Translations under genes and position numbers: made by a program
Notes under the pieces: generated by a model
Databases searched by the model: none
Seen by the model: the letters and a program-made list of their open reading frames with translations, nothing else
What the model was told of the DNA's origin: nothing
NCBI RefSeq assembly: GCF_007692535.1
Contig: NZ_REBW01000169.1
Span: 1-45,742, forward strand
Direction of reading: 5' to 3'
Source of the DNA: Thioalkalivibrio sp.
GTDB lineage: Bacteria > Pseudomonadota > Gammaproteobacteria > Ectothiorhodospirales > Ectothiorhodospiraceae
Length of the DNA: 45,742 bases
In this document: positions 32,101-40,360 of the stretch, one piece after another
How the letters are laid out: the number at the start of each line of letters is the position of its first letter
How positions within the stretch are numbered: position 1 is the stretch's first letter

Positions 32101-32269
32101 CTAGCAGCCTGTCGGACTTGGGCTGCCCCTACTGCGCCGGCGGAGGGAGCGGTGCATTTTTCCCTGATTTCTCGTTACATAGAACCACTATGCGCCTCGA
32201 AATCATGAAAAACTGCGCTCGCTCTCCCACCCGGCTCGCTACGGGCACCCAAGTCCGACAGGCTGCTAG
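32101..32269. repeat. ~169-bp imperfect palindromic element
   Basis: The outer 22 bases (32101-32122, CTAGCAGCCTGTCGGACTTG plus GG) are a perfect inverted copy of 32248-32269. Inward, both arms keep aligning: GCCGG-GGGAG-AGCG, TTTTTC, TGATTTC-CG and CATAG with scattered mismatches. Nearly the whole element can therefore fold on itself. It contains no ORF. Its right end includes the ppk2 stop codon (32266-32268). It looks like a MITE or large REP-type unit; no flanking target duplication is evident to me. Confidence 0.75.
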
Positions 32270-33354
32270 CCCATGTTGCCGGTGAAGCTCGCCCGTCCCA
32301 CGATCAGCGGGTCGGTCTGCCCCACGTTGCGCAAGTCCTTGTCCGTGTAATCCATCGAGTTGAGAACGTAGCGCATCGCATTGAGTCGCGCACGCTTCTT
32401 GCAGTCGGATTTGACCACGATCCACGGACATTCCGAGTGATCGGTGTGGAAGAACATCGCCTCTTTGGCCGTGGTGTACTCGTCCCACTTGTCCAGCGAT
32501 GCAAGGTCGATCGGGCTCAGCTTCCACTGCTTCAGCGGGTGCAGCTTGCGCTCCTTGAATCGGCGCCGCTGCTCGGTCTGGCTGACCGAGAACCACAGCT
32601 TGATCAGGTGGATCCCGCTGTTCACCAGGTGGCGCTCCATTTCCGGCGCCTGGTGCATGAAGGTCGCGTATTCCTCGTCGGTGCAGAATCCCATCACCCG
32701 TTCGACCCCGGACCGGTTGTACCAGGAGCGGTCGAACAGCACGATCTCACCACTGGTCGGCAGATGCTTCAGATAGCGCTGGAAATACCACTGACCCAGT
32801 TCCTCCGTGGTGGGTTTCTCCAGCGCCACCACCCGCGCTCCGCGTGGGTTCAGATGCTCCATGAAACGCTTGATCGTCCCGCCCTTGCCCGCCGCATCGC
32901 GGCCTTCGAACAGGATCACCACCCGTTGCCCGGTCTCCTTGACCCAGGCCTGCAGCTTCAGCAGTTCCACCTGCAGGTGGTATTTCTGGCGCTCATAGTT
33001 CTTGCGCGAGAGGCGGTTCTTGTACGGATAGACCGCGCTGCGCCAGTCATCCACGAGCTCGTCATCCGGACTCACCGGCAGCCTGGTTTCGAATTTCTGC
33101 CAGCGCATCAGGGCCGACTTCAGGGCGGCGGCATCATCGGGCGACGCGCCTTCGAGGATGGCCTCGAGGGTCTTCAGCGCGGCATCGTAATCGGCCGGCT
33201 TCGGGTCTGAATGCTCCAGGATATCCTCGGCGGCGCTGAACTGCGCGTCCTGCGCCTCGGAACTCTGCTGGGTCACGGTGTACGCCTCCACGCTGCTGGC
33301 GGCGAGCGTGCTGTCGTCCTTGGTACGGTCACCTTCCTTATCGATCTTGGCCAT
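32266..33354 (-). CDS. ppk2: Polyphosphate kinase 2 (PPK2 family)
   Basis: A 362-residue kinase that transfers phosphate between polyphosphate and nucleotides (usually polyP-driven GDP or ADP phosphorylation). Walker A EGRDAAGKGG is at 150-159 and Walker B VLFDRSWYNRSGVERVMGF has D208-R209. Lid residues lie in FKERKLHPLKQWKLSPID, and TDHSECPWIVVKSDCKKRARLN near the end is typical. Residues 1-100 are a helical family extension. The start at 33354 follows GGGGGAG; a codon at 33399 is weaker. Last codon and TAG lie inside the palindromic element. Diverges from nrfA. Confidence 0.94.
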   Translation of the reverse strand: MAKIDKEGDRTKDDSTLAASSVEAYTVTQQSSEAQDAQFSAAEDILEHSDPKPADYDAALKTLEAILEGASPDDAAALKSALMRWQKFETRLPVSPDDELVDDWRSAVYPYKNRLSRKNYERQKYHLQVELLKLQAWVKETGQRVVILFEGRDAAGKGGTIKRFMEHLNPRGARVVALEKPTTEELGQWYFQRYLKHLPTSGEIVLFDRSWYNRSGVERVMGFCTDEEYATFMHQAPEMERHLVNSGIHLIKLWFSVSQTEQRRRFKERKLHPLKQWKLSPIDLASLDKWDEYTTAKEAMFFHTDHSECPWIVVKSDCKKRARLNAMRYVLNSMDYTDKDLRNVGQTDPLIVGRASFTGNMG

Positions 33355-33806
33355 CGTCTCCCCCTCGAATTGAGGCACACATGCTGAAAGAATAAACATT
33401 CGATTATAGACGAAAGTACGGCCATCCGCCGGCCACGGGACTCCTTCTCAAACCACGGGAAAGGCCACCAGAGCAACTTGGCGGGGGATTCGCGCGCTGC
33501 GTGCAGACCCATGTACTCCGTTTTGGGCATGCTTCTACCATCCCTGCTGTATAGAAACTCCACTAATGGCTGCGAATAACCAGCTTTGATTGGCTGACAC
33601 TTTCCGGATTCCCTATCCTTTATTTTAAGGATCGGGATTGCCTGTTTTACTGTGCCTTTGGCCCCATGACCCATGGTTGCCGCGCCCACCGCCTCCAAAA
33701 AAATCCCTTCCCGACCGGTCGTCTTTCCCGCGGCGCCGGGGTTTACCAGGACTCAACCAGGCTCCGGGCCCCTGACGGGCCCGGACGCGAAAACAAGGAG
33801 CGAATC
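33355..33806. other. AT-richer intergenic region between ppk2 and nrfA
   Basis: About 450 bases without a credible gene. Base composition is visibly more A/T-rich between 33395 and 33640 than around it, as expected for divergent promoters. It contains the dyad described separately. I do not see a clean FNR box (TTGAT-N4-ATCAA). Confidence 0.6.
33613..33637. promoter_or_regulatory. Inverted repeat upstream of nrfA, candidate operator
   Basis: ATCCTT-TATTTT-AAGGAT (33615-33632) is a perfect 6-bp dyad with an AT spacer, extended imperfectly outward by CCCT and CGGG. It is centred about 185 bases before the nrfA start. A two-fold site of this size could bind a dimeric regulator, but no known consensus is matched. 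Confidence 0.35.
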
Positions 33807-35297
33807 ATGCGCCACATCGTTGTTCTTGCCGCAAGCGCGATCCTCTTCGGGACTGTGCTGACTGCAGGTGCCGAGGAGTGGGAACTGGGTGAAGGCAACA
33901 AGGCCTTCCAGCATCTGCCGCAGTATCAATCGTATCTGAAGAATTACGACGATACGCAGATGACGGAATACGGTGGATCCGTACCGCACCGCAAGCATGA
34001 CGACTTCAATCCGTTGCCGAAGGGGTACAAACACGCGCAGCCTTACCTGAAGAACCTCTGGCTCGGGTACCCCTTCAGCTACGAGTACGACCGGGCACGC
34101 GGCCACGTGTACTCGATCGAGGACGTGACCCACATTGACCGCATCAACCGATACAGCGAGCAGGCCGACTTGCCGACCACCTGCTGGAATTGCAAGACCA
34201 ACACGATGCCCCAATTGCTGGAGGAGCACGGCGACGCCCTGTGGTCCATGAACTTCCATGACTTCCGGAAGATGCACGATCCGGCGCGACACAGCATCGG
34301 CTGCACCAACTGCCACGATCCCGCCAATCAGATGCGCCTGGCGATCACCAGCGTCCCGCTCGCCGAGGCCCTCGAGCGGCAGGGAAAGGACTGGCGCAAC
34401 GCCTCGCGAGACGAGATGCGTTCCCTGGTCTGCGCCCAGTGCCACGTCGAGTATTACTTCGAGACGGCTGAGCATGGTGTCGCGGCCAAACCGCACTTCC
34501 CCTGGGACAAGGGCATGAACGCCGAGGACATCTATCGCTTCAAGGCGGATGGAGACCCCGAGCGCGACGGCTTCGAGGGCCAGTTCACCGACTGGGTGCA
34601 CGCCGTGTCGAAGACCCCGATGATCAAGGTCCAGCACCCGGAATACGAGATGTTCCATGACAGTGTCCATGCCCAGGCCGGGGTGAGTTGCGCCGACTGC
34701 CACATGGCCCGCGTCACGGAAGGACCCATCCGGACCAGTTCACACCATTGGACCTCCCCGCTGAAGACCGACCAGATGATCCGCAACGCGTGCATGGGCT
34801 GCCATGCCGATCGCTCCCCTGCTGATCTTCGCGATCGGACCGTGTACAACCAGGAACGTGTCTGGAAACAGCTCAACATCGCGCAGGAGAAGTCGGTCCG
34901 CGCCCACGAGGCGGTGCGCCAGGCGATGGAGCACGGCTTCGCGGACGAGGAGATCCTGGACCAGGCCCGGGAGAAGGTGCGCAAGGGACAGTGGTTCTGG
35001 GACTACGTATCGGCCGAGAACAGCGCGGGCGCGCACAACCCGGTCAAAGCGCTGGACACGCTCGCCGCCTCGCAGCAGTACAGCGACGAGGCCGTGCAGC
35101 TCGCCATCCGCTCGACCAACTACGAGATCGCCGAGTCGATGGACAAGCCCATCAAGGAGCTCGTGCCCCCGATCCGCGAACACAGCCGCAAGCTCCAGCA
35201 AAGCCAGGAGCACCTCGACTCCCATGTTTGGCTGCAGTATCTGCCCCTGCTGCCCGAGGCCGAATTGGTCTGGGACGGCAACGAGCGGCTGCGTTGA
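33807..35297 (+). CDS. nrfA: Ammonia-forming cytochrome c nitrite reductase NrfA
   Basis: A 496-residue periplasmic pentaheme enzyme that reduces nitrite to ammonium with six electrons. A signal peptide (1-22, ending TAGA-EE) is followed by the catalytic heme motif CWNCK (126-130) with its distinctive lysine ligand, then CTNCH (166-170), CAQCH (209-213), CADCH (295-299) and CMGCH (329-333). The active-site tyrosine is in CHVEYYF and the histidine in KVQHPEYE. Length matches NrfA (478 in E. coli), and the lysine form excludes the octaheme type. AAGGAG six bases before ATG 33807 sets the start. It is followed by nrfH, the reverse of the common nrfH-nrfA order. Confidence 0.96.
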   Translation: MRHIVVLAASAILFGTVLTAGAEEWELGEGNKAFQHLPQYQSYLKNYDDTQMTEYGGSVPHRKHDDFNPLPKGYKHAQPYLKNLWLGYPFSYEYDRARGHVYSIEDVTHIDRINRYSEQADLPTTCWNCKTNTMPQLLEEHGDALWSMNFHDFRKMHDPARHSIGCTNCHDPANQMRLAITSVPLAEALERQGKDWRNASRDEMRSLVCAQCHVEYYFETAEHGVAAKPHFPWDKGMNAEDIYRFKADGDPERDGFEGQFTDWVHAVSKTPMIKVQHPEYEMFHDSVHAQAGVSCADCHMARVTEGPIRTSSHHWTSPLKTDQMIRNACMGCHADRSPADLRDRTVYNQERVWKQLNIAQEKSVRAHEAVRQAMEHGFADEEILDQAREKVRKGQWFWDYVSAENSAGAHNPVKALDTLAASQQYSDEAVQLAIRSTNYEIAESMDKPIKELVPPIREHSRKLQQSQEHLDSHVWLQYLPLLPEAELVWDGNERLR

Positions 35298-35361
35298 GGA
35301 TTCCCGGCGGGCGCCACGCCCGCCGGGGCGTCGTCAAAGTCCATTCGGGGAGTAAGAGGAA

Positions 35362-35829
35362 ATGAAAAAGATCTGGATCGTTGTCCTCATTGCCGCCGTG
35401 CTGGCGCTTTTGGCGCTGGGCGGAACGGCCGGACACCAAGTGACCACCACGGACGCGTTCTGCAGTTCCTGCCATGCCTACGAAAAGGCATCCTGGGACC
35501 ATGGCGTCCACCACAGTGTCGGCTGCCTGGACTGCCACACCGGCGGGTTCGTTCGCGACAAGACCCAAGGTTCGCGCAAGGTCTACCTGGTCTTCACCGG
35601 GCAAGTGGACCCCCACCACGACAGACTGCCCAGCTACCCGGACAAGACCATGTCCAACTGCATCGGCTGCCATATGACCGAGGAGGTCGCCGAGAAAAAC
35701 CCGATCTACATGGAACGTCACTCGGAGTATCTCGTGGCTGCCGAGAACTGCATCGCGTGCCACGAGGGAGGCCATGTGCAGGAGATCCGGGACAAGCGCT
35801 ACCTGGCCGTCCGGCGCGGGGAGCAGTGA
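35362..35829 (+). CDS. nrfH: Cytochrome c nitrite reductase membrane subunit NrfH (NapC/NirT family)
   Basis: A 155-residue tetraheme quinol dehydrogenase that anchors NrfA and passes it electrons from the quinol pool. One N-terminal transmembrane helix (about 4-23) precedes four heme motifs: CSSCH (34-38), CLDCH (55-59), CIGCH (100-104) and CIACH (130-134). VHHSVGCLDCHTG and NCIGCHM resemble NrfH. Length matches NrfH (about 160-177) and is shorter than NapC. AGAGGAA precedes the ATG. It is 64 bases after nrfA, so one operon. A hairpin and then a terminator follow. Confidence 0.94.
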   Translation: MKKIWIVVLIAAVLALLALGGTAGHQVTTTDAFCSSCHAYEKASWDHGVHHSVGCLDCHTGGFVRDKTQGSRKVYLVFTGQVDPHHDRLPSYPDKTMSNCIGCHMTEEVAEKNPIYMERHSEYLVAAENCIACHEGGHVQEIRDKRYLAVRRGEQ

Positions 35830-35839
35830 CGGCGCCGCC

Positions 35840-35869
35840 TGGGCCCACGAATATCCTTCGTGGGCCCGG
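35840..35869. other. Strong hairpin after nrfH
   Basis: GGGCCCACGA and TCGTGGGCCC pair around a short loop ATATCCT, about 11-12 bp of stem with no following T-run. It lies 15-45 bases after the nrfH stop and may protect the nrf mRNA end. Confidence 0.55.
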
Positions 35870-35920
35870 GAAGCAAGGTCGACCGTCGCACTCGCGCATG
35901 CGACCTGTCTGTATCGGAAA

Positions 35921-35963
35921 CAGAAACGGCCGCCGAGTCTCCCCGTGCGGCCGTTTTTGTCTG
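35921..35963. terminator. Rho-independent terminator between nrfH and tRNA-Val
   Basis: Stem CAGAAACGGCCGC (35921-35933) pairs with GCGGCCGTTTTTGT... to 35963, with T5 for rightward transcripts and matching A-run for leftward ones. It can end both nrfAH and the convergent tRNA-Val transcript. Confidence 0.85.
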
Positions 35964-35971
35964 ATGGCATC

Positions 35972-36048
35972 TGGTAGGCGCGATTGGACTCGAACCAACG
36001 ACCCCCACCATGTCAAGGTGGTGCTCTAACCAGCTGAGCTACGCGCCT
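35972..36048 (-). tRNA. tRNA-Val (anticodon GAC)
   Basis: A 77-nt tRNA on the minus strand: acceptor AGGCGCG pairs with CGCGCCT, D arm GCTC/GAGC, anticodon loop CTTGACA (GAC, reads GUC/GUU valine codons), T loop GGTTCGAGTCC, discriminator A and an encoded CCA. Confidence 0.97.
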
Positions 36049-36066
36049 GGATCGTTCGAAGGGCGT

Positions 36067-36094
36067 ATTCTACAGTCTTGGCCTGCGCTGTCAA
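36067..36094 (-). promoter_or_regulatory. Sigma-70 promoter of tRNA-Val
   Basis: On the minus strand TTGACA (36089-36094, perfect -35), a 16-base spacer and TAGAAT (36067-36072, -10) lie 18 bases before the tRNA 5' end. This is the best-matching promoter I see in the window. Confidence 0.85.
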
Positions 36095-36269
36095 AGATTT
36101 TATAAGCTTATGATCTTCGTCCATTTTCCCAAACACGGCAGAAAGCCTGACAATGGCTTCCGTCAGCGGGCAGGGATGCGTTGACCCCCGGCCCCGCGGG
36201 TCCTGGAGTTGCTATGCAGCCGGATTCTGCGTGTCCCTGGCTCTTTCCTTCCAATCGACAGGTGGTTCT

Positions 36270-37154
36270 ATGCGTATTCTGGTTTCCGGCGGCACGGGTT
36301 TCATCGGGCAGGCCTTGTGTCCGCAACTGGCACAAGAAGGCCACGACGTCGTTGTCTGGAGTCGTCAGGCGAACCCGGATGTCGCCGAAGGCGTCTCCGC
36401 CATTCAGCGGCTCGACGAACTATCGGGCCCGGATCCGGATGCGGTCATCAATCTGGCCGGGGCGTCGATCGCGGACGGCCGCTGGACGGAGGCACGCAAG
36501 CGCCTCCTGGTGGACTCACGCTTGGAAACGACCGGAAAGCTGGTGGAATGGATGCGCGCAATGGAGAGCCCACCCAAGGCTCTGATTTCTGCCTCTGCCG
36601 TCGGCTACTACGGCGAGCAGGGTGACCGCGTGATCACCGAGGACACGCCACCGACGTCCGGTTTCACGCATGATCTCTGCGATCAGTGGGAGAACGAGGC
36701 GCTCAAGGCGGAGGCACTGGGCGTACGCGTCTGCCTGGTACGGACCGGCGTTGTGCTCGACCGCGACGGCGGAGCCCTGGCGAAGATGCTGCTTCCCTTC
36801 AAACTGGGCACCGGAGGGCGCCTGGGTTCCGGGGAACACTATTTCCCGTGGATCCACCGGGCAGACATCGTCGGCATCTACCAGTGGCTGGTGGAGAACG
36901 AACAGGCCTCGGGGGCCTACAATGCGAGCGCCCCGAAGCCGGTGACCAACGCCGAATTCACCCGCGCGCTGGGCAGGGCGCTGAAACGCCCCACCCTGCT
37001 CCCGATGCCCGAACCGGTACTGCGCCTCCTGTTCGGCGAGATGTCCGAACTGCTGCTCGTCAGCAACCGCATGATGCCGAAACGCCTGCTGGATGAAGGT
37101 TTCGAGTTCCGTTACCCGGAACTGAAACAGGCGCTTCACGCCATTTTGGGGTGA
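36270..37154 (+). CDS. TIGR01777 family NAD(P)-binding epimerase-like protein (YfcH)
   Basis: A 294-residue extended short-chain dehydrogenase fold protein. The nucleotide-binding loop GGTGFIG is at residues 7-13. DAVINLAGASIADGRW, then KALISASAVGYYGEQGD with the SDR-type serine and YYG tyrosine, LVRTGVVLDRDGGALAKML, and FPWIHRADIVG are characteristic. A small C-terminal domain with NAEFTRALGRALKRPT follows. Substrate unknown. The start MRILVSGG at 36270 is chosen because the fold begins there; an in-frame codon 39 residues upstream adds unrelated sequence. Confidence 0.9.
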   Translation: MRILVSGGTGFIGQALCPQLAQEGHDVVVWSRQANPDVAEGVSAIQRLDELSGPDPDAVINLAGASIADGRWTEARKRLLVDSRLETTGKLVEWMRAMESPPKALISASAVGYYGEQGDRVITEDTPPTSGFTHDLCDQWENEALKAEALGVRVCLVRTGVVLDRDGGALAKMLLPFKLGTGGRLGSGEHYFPWIHRADIVGIYQWLVENEQASGAYNASAPKPVTNAEFTRALGRALKRPTLLPMPEPVLRLLFGEMSELLLVSNRMMPKRLLDEGFEFRYPELKQALHAILG

Positions 37155-37167
37155 GCCGCATAGCCCG

Positions 37168-38148
37168 CTAGTGTCGGGCACCGCGGCCGTGCGGCGCGTT
37201 GAAATCGAGATCCGGACCACGGGGGATGATGCCGCTCGGGTTGAGGTGCTCGTGGCTCCCGAAGTAGTGCGTCTTGATGTGCTCCAGATTCAGCGTCTGC
37301 GCAATCCCCGGCACCTGGTAAAGCTCACGCGTGTAGGCCCACAGGTTCGGGTAGTCGACCAGCCGTCGCCGGTTGCACTTGAAGTGGCTGTAATACACGG
37401 CGTCGAAGCGCACCAGTGTGGTGAACAGGCGCCAGTCGGCCTCGGTAAGCCGGTCGCCCACCAGATAACGTTGGTATTCCAGGCGTTCCTCCAGCCAGTC
37501 CATGGTTTCGAACAGACGCTCGTAGGCGCGATCGTACGCCGCCTGCTCGCTGGCGAACCCGGCGCGATAGACCCCGTTGTTCAGGGTTTCGTAGACGCGT
37601 TCGTTCACCGCGTCGATCTCCCCGCGCAGCGTCTCGGGGTAGTAATCCTCCCGCCGGTCGGTCAGGTCGTCGAAGGCGCTGTTGAACATGCGGATGATCT
37701 CGGCGGACTCGTTGTTCACGATGGTGCGCCGCTCACGGTCCCACAGCACCGGCACCGTGACGATCCCGGTGTATTCGGGGTCGGCGAGCGTGTAGGCCTG
37801 GTGCAGGTATTCGAAGCCATGGAGGTGGTCTTCCGTACTGCCCGGGTAGGGGTGGAAGCTCCAGCCGGGCTCCAGCATGTACGGACTGACCACGGAGACC
37901 GTGATCAGATCCTCCAGCCCCTTCAGCGCCCGGAAAACCAGCGTACGATGCGCCCAGGGGCAGGCCAGGGACACGTACAGGTGATAGCGCCCGGCCTGTG
38001 CCGGAAACCCGCCCGCCCCGCTGGGCCCGGGGGAACCGTCGGGGGTGACCCAGTGGCGGAACTGCGAGTCCTTGCGAACGAACTCCCCCGCTTCGCTCTC
38101 CTCGTCCAACCAGTTGCTTTGAAGACGTCCGTCGATCATCAGGCTCAT
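37168..38148 (-). CDS. yqjG: Glutathionyl-hydroquinone reductase (YqjG/EcmB-type, xi-class GST)
   Basis: A 326-residue enzyme that reductively removes glutathione from glutathionyl-hydroquinones. The catalytic cysteine is C63 in YVSLACPWAHRTLVFRALKG (as LACPWAHRT). The thioredoxin-like domain is followed by an alpha-helical domain with NNESAEIIRMFNSAFDDL and the family ending THYFGSHEHLNPSGIIPRGP. Length matches YqjG (328). GGGGAGAGG precedes ATG 38148. The organism should therefore make glutathione or import it. It is convergent with the YfcH-like gene and diverges from the RibD-C gene. Confidence 0.94.
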   Translation of the reverse strand: MSLMIDGRLQSNWLDEESEAGEFVRKDSQFRHWVTPDGSPGPSGAGGFPAQAGRYHLYVSLACPWAHRTLVFRALKGLEDLITVSVVSPYMLEPGWSFHPYPGSTEDHLHGFEYLHQAYTLADPEYTGIVTVPVLWDRERRTIVNNESAEIIRMFNSAFDDLTDRREDYYPETLRGEIDAVNERVYETLNNGVYRAGFASEQAAYDRAYERLFETMDWLEERLEYQRYLVGDRLTEADWRLFTTLVRFDAVYYSHFKCNRRRLVDYPNLWAYTRELYQVPGIAQTLNLEHIKTHYFGSHEHLNPSGIIPRGPDLDFNAPHGRGARH

Positions 38149-38290
38149 GTCCTCTCCCCTTTGTACTCGCGGCGCAGCTGCTGCGCCTACTCTTTACGGA
38201 CCCGCATGCCTGCGCGCTGGTTCAAGCCCCGGGCCGCGCCCCGGTGGGACGATCATCTAAGATCCCCATGAACTCTGCCGGAGAAAATTG

Positions 38291-39145
38291 ATGACCACTC
38301 CAACGGTACTGCAACTCTACCCGCCCCCGCACCGCGAGTGCGCGCTCGAAGGACTGTATCTCGAGCATCCGATGGGCCACCCGGACCAGCGTGACGAGCC
38401 CTTTGTCTACACCAACTTCGTCTCCAGCCTGGATGGCAGAATCGCCGTGGAGCACCCAAGAGAGCGGCGTCTCGCGGCGCCGAAGGCCATCACCAATGCC
38501 CGGGATTGGCGCCTGTTCCAGGAACTCGCCGCGCGTGCCGACGCACTGATCGTGAGCGCCAGCTTCCTGCGCAACCTGGCCGCAGGCACCGCCCAGGACA
38601 AGCTGCCGCTGAGCGACGATCCGATCTTTGCCGACCTCCACGACTGGCGCAGGAACCAGGGCATGACGCCGCAACCGGCATTGGTGATTCTCAGCCGCAG
38701 CCTGGACGTGCCGCTCGCGGAACTCGGCAGGATCACCGACCGTCCGGTCTATCTCGCGGTCGGACAACGGGTGGACCAGCAGGATCTGAAGGCGGCTGAG
38801 AAAACCGGACTCCGTGTCCTGACTGCCGGGTCCGGTGACACGGTCGAGGGCAAGGCCCTGATCGATGCACTGGGCAACGCAGGGTTTCGGCGCATCTATT
38901 CCATGGCGGGACCCAGGGTCCTGCACACGCTGCTGCGGGACCGGGTCCTCCACCGCCTGTACCTCACGCATTTCCATCGCGTGCTGGGCGGCCGTTCCTT
39001 CGACACCCTGCTGGAAGGCGATCCGCTGGCGACACCGGCATCGTTCGCCGTCGGATCCCTGTACTACGATCCCGTAGCTGAGAAGGACGTCGGCCAGTTC
39101 TTCGCCACGTATGACCTGCTCCCTGAAGATTCCGACCTGCGTTGA
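38291..39145 (+). CDS. RibD C-terminal domain / dihydrofolate reductase-like protein
   Basis: A 284-residue protein with the pyrimidine-reductase fold of RibD's C-terminal domain. FVYTNFVSSLDGRIAV matches the N-SxDG motif at the start of that fold, LFQELAARADALIVSASFLR contains the usual dinucleotide region, and GFRRIYSMAGPRVLHTLL the family's G-pattern. No deaminase (zinc) domain is present, so it may act on another pteridine-like substrate or be a partner of a separate RibD. ATG 38291 has GGAG seven bases upstream. The function beyond NAD(P)H-dependent reductase is not assigned. Confidence 0.82.
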   Translation: MTTPTVLQLYPPPHRECALEGLYLEHPMGHPDQRDEPFVYTNFVSSLDGRIAVEHPRERRLAAPKAITNARDWRLFQELAARADALIVSASFLRNLAAGTAQDKLPLSDDPIFADLHDWRRNQGMTPQPALVILSRSLDVPLAELGRITDRPVYLAVGQRVDQQDLKAAEKTGLRVLTAGSGDTVEGKALIDALGNAGFRRIYSMAGPRVLHTLLRDRVLHRLYLTHFHRVLGGRSFDTLLEGDPLATPASFAVGSLYYDPVAEKDVGQFFATYDLLPEDSDLR

Positions 39146-39158
39146 CGCGGAAGCGCCT

Positions 39159-39240
39159 GGGGAGTGCGGGGGCTCGCCGCCGCTGTGGGGAGCTGGATGA
39201 TCCGGCATCGAATAGCGGGAGCAAGCTTCCGCACTCCATA
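39159..39240 (-). repeat. REP-like intergenic repeat, copy 4 (reverse orientation)
   Basis: Read on the minus strand it gives TGGAGTGCGGAAGCTTGCTC, CCGCTAT, a centre with GATGATCC-like bases, then AGCGGCGGCGAGCC and GCACTCC. It matches copy 5 at 45.6 kb through the centre too, so these two copies share an extra sequence. It lies between the RibD-C and rhomboid genes. Confidence 0.75.
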
Positions 39241-39362
39241 AGCTGAGGTGCAAGCCGTCATCCGCCCCGGCGGCGTGGGCCATAGCACAGGCGTGACCAG
39301 GACTTTCACGGTCAGGATTCCGGGCAATTGGACGGACCCAGCTGCCGTGGCAAGGTAGAGCC

Positions 39363-40127
39363 ATGTTCAATCTGCGACGACCCGCGCTCCCGAGGGATCC
39401 GGAAGAGGAACGCGAGCGTATCCGGCGAGCGCTGGTACTGCCCCTGGTCGGCGTCGGCATCCTGGTGGCCATCCAATTGCTTCAGGGCCTGCTGAGTGGG
39501 GACTTCCTGCGCCTGGGCATCCTGCCGCGCGACCCTACCGGCGTGCTGGGCATCATCACCTCGCCCCTGATCCACGGCTCATGGGGCCACCTGATGGCCA
39601 ACGTACCCGCCCTGTGGGTTCTTGCTGCCCTCAGCCTGTATGGCTTTCCCAAAGCAACCCGCATCGCGCTGCCGTTGATCTGGGTGATGGGCGGCCTCGG
39701 CGTCTGGCTGTTCGCGCGCGAAGCCTTCCACATCGGTGCCAGCGGCCTGACCCACGGGCTGATGTTCTTCGCAGTCGTGATCGGGATCCGGCGCCGCGAC
39801 GCCCTGTCGATCGCACTGGCGCTCATTGTGCTGTTTCTGTACGGGAGCATGCTCTGGGGCGTGATCCCCAGCAGCCCCGGCATCTCCTTCGAGGCCCACC
39901 TGGCCGGCGCCGTCACCGGTGCGCTGTGCGGCTGGTTCCTCTACCGCCAGGATCCGTTCCCGGTCTACAGGCGCTATGACTGGGAAGACGAGGAGGAGGA
40001 CGGCCCGGATTCGCACACGCTGAGTGGCGGGCGGGTCATCGACCTCGACGCTGGAGCCGGCGGCCAGGCGCAGGAGACACCGCGGCGAGGGCTCGAATCA
40101 CCCGAAGACCCCCCAGACCGAGGCTAG
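39363..40127 (+). CDS. Rhomboid-family intramembrane serine protease
   Basis: A 254-residue inner-membrane protease that cleaves transmembrane substrates. HGSWGHLMANVPAL (residues 71-84) is the family TM2 motif. The catalytic serine is S127 in HIGASGLTHG and the catalytic histidine H179 in EAHLAGAVTGALCG. About six transmembrane helices span 25-195. The cytoplasmic C-terminus (about 200-254) is acidic, Gly/Pro-rich and probably disordered. AAGG lies upstream of the start. Substrates cannot be predicted; no neighbouring gene is an obvious partner. Confidence 0.92.
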   Translation: MFNLRRPALPRDPEEERERIRRALVLPLVGVGILVAIQLLQGLLSGDFLRLGILPRDPTGVLGIITSPLIHGSWGHLMANVPALWVLAALSLYGFPKATRIALPLIWVMGGLGVWLFAREAFHIGASGLTHGLMFFAVVIGIRRRDALSIALALIVLFLYGSMLWGVIPSSPGISFEAHLAGAVTGALCGWFLYRQDPFPVYRRYDWEDEEEDGPDSHTLSGGRVIDLDAGAGGQAQETPRRGLESPEDPPDRG

Positions 40128-40360
40128 TGGGCCGACCGCAGTTGGAACCGGGCTGGGTCGCGGTTCCCGCGCCCGCCAGAGCAGCAGGGGGAAACAATCC
40201 GCGTCGCACCTACGCATTCTCACGTAGGGCGTTTCCCGCTACCGCGTGCTGTACTCATGGTCAGTCCATTCGCTGGCGACCCGGTCTCGGCACTGCGCCA
40301 GGACCCGCATTCCGACCTCCAACCGGAAGACCCCAACCGCCCGTCACCATGGGGATCATC

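Noticed and set aside
33580-33595. TTGATTGG near nrfA as an FNR half-site
   Set aside because: The second half ATCAA is not present at the required spacing.
33273-33698. 141-codon minus-strand ORF upstream of and overlapping ppk2's 5' end
   Set aside because: It spans the AT-rich promoter region and the ppk2 start in another frame, and shows no motif or ribosome-binding site.
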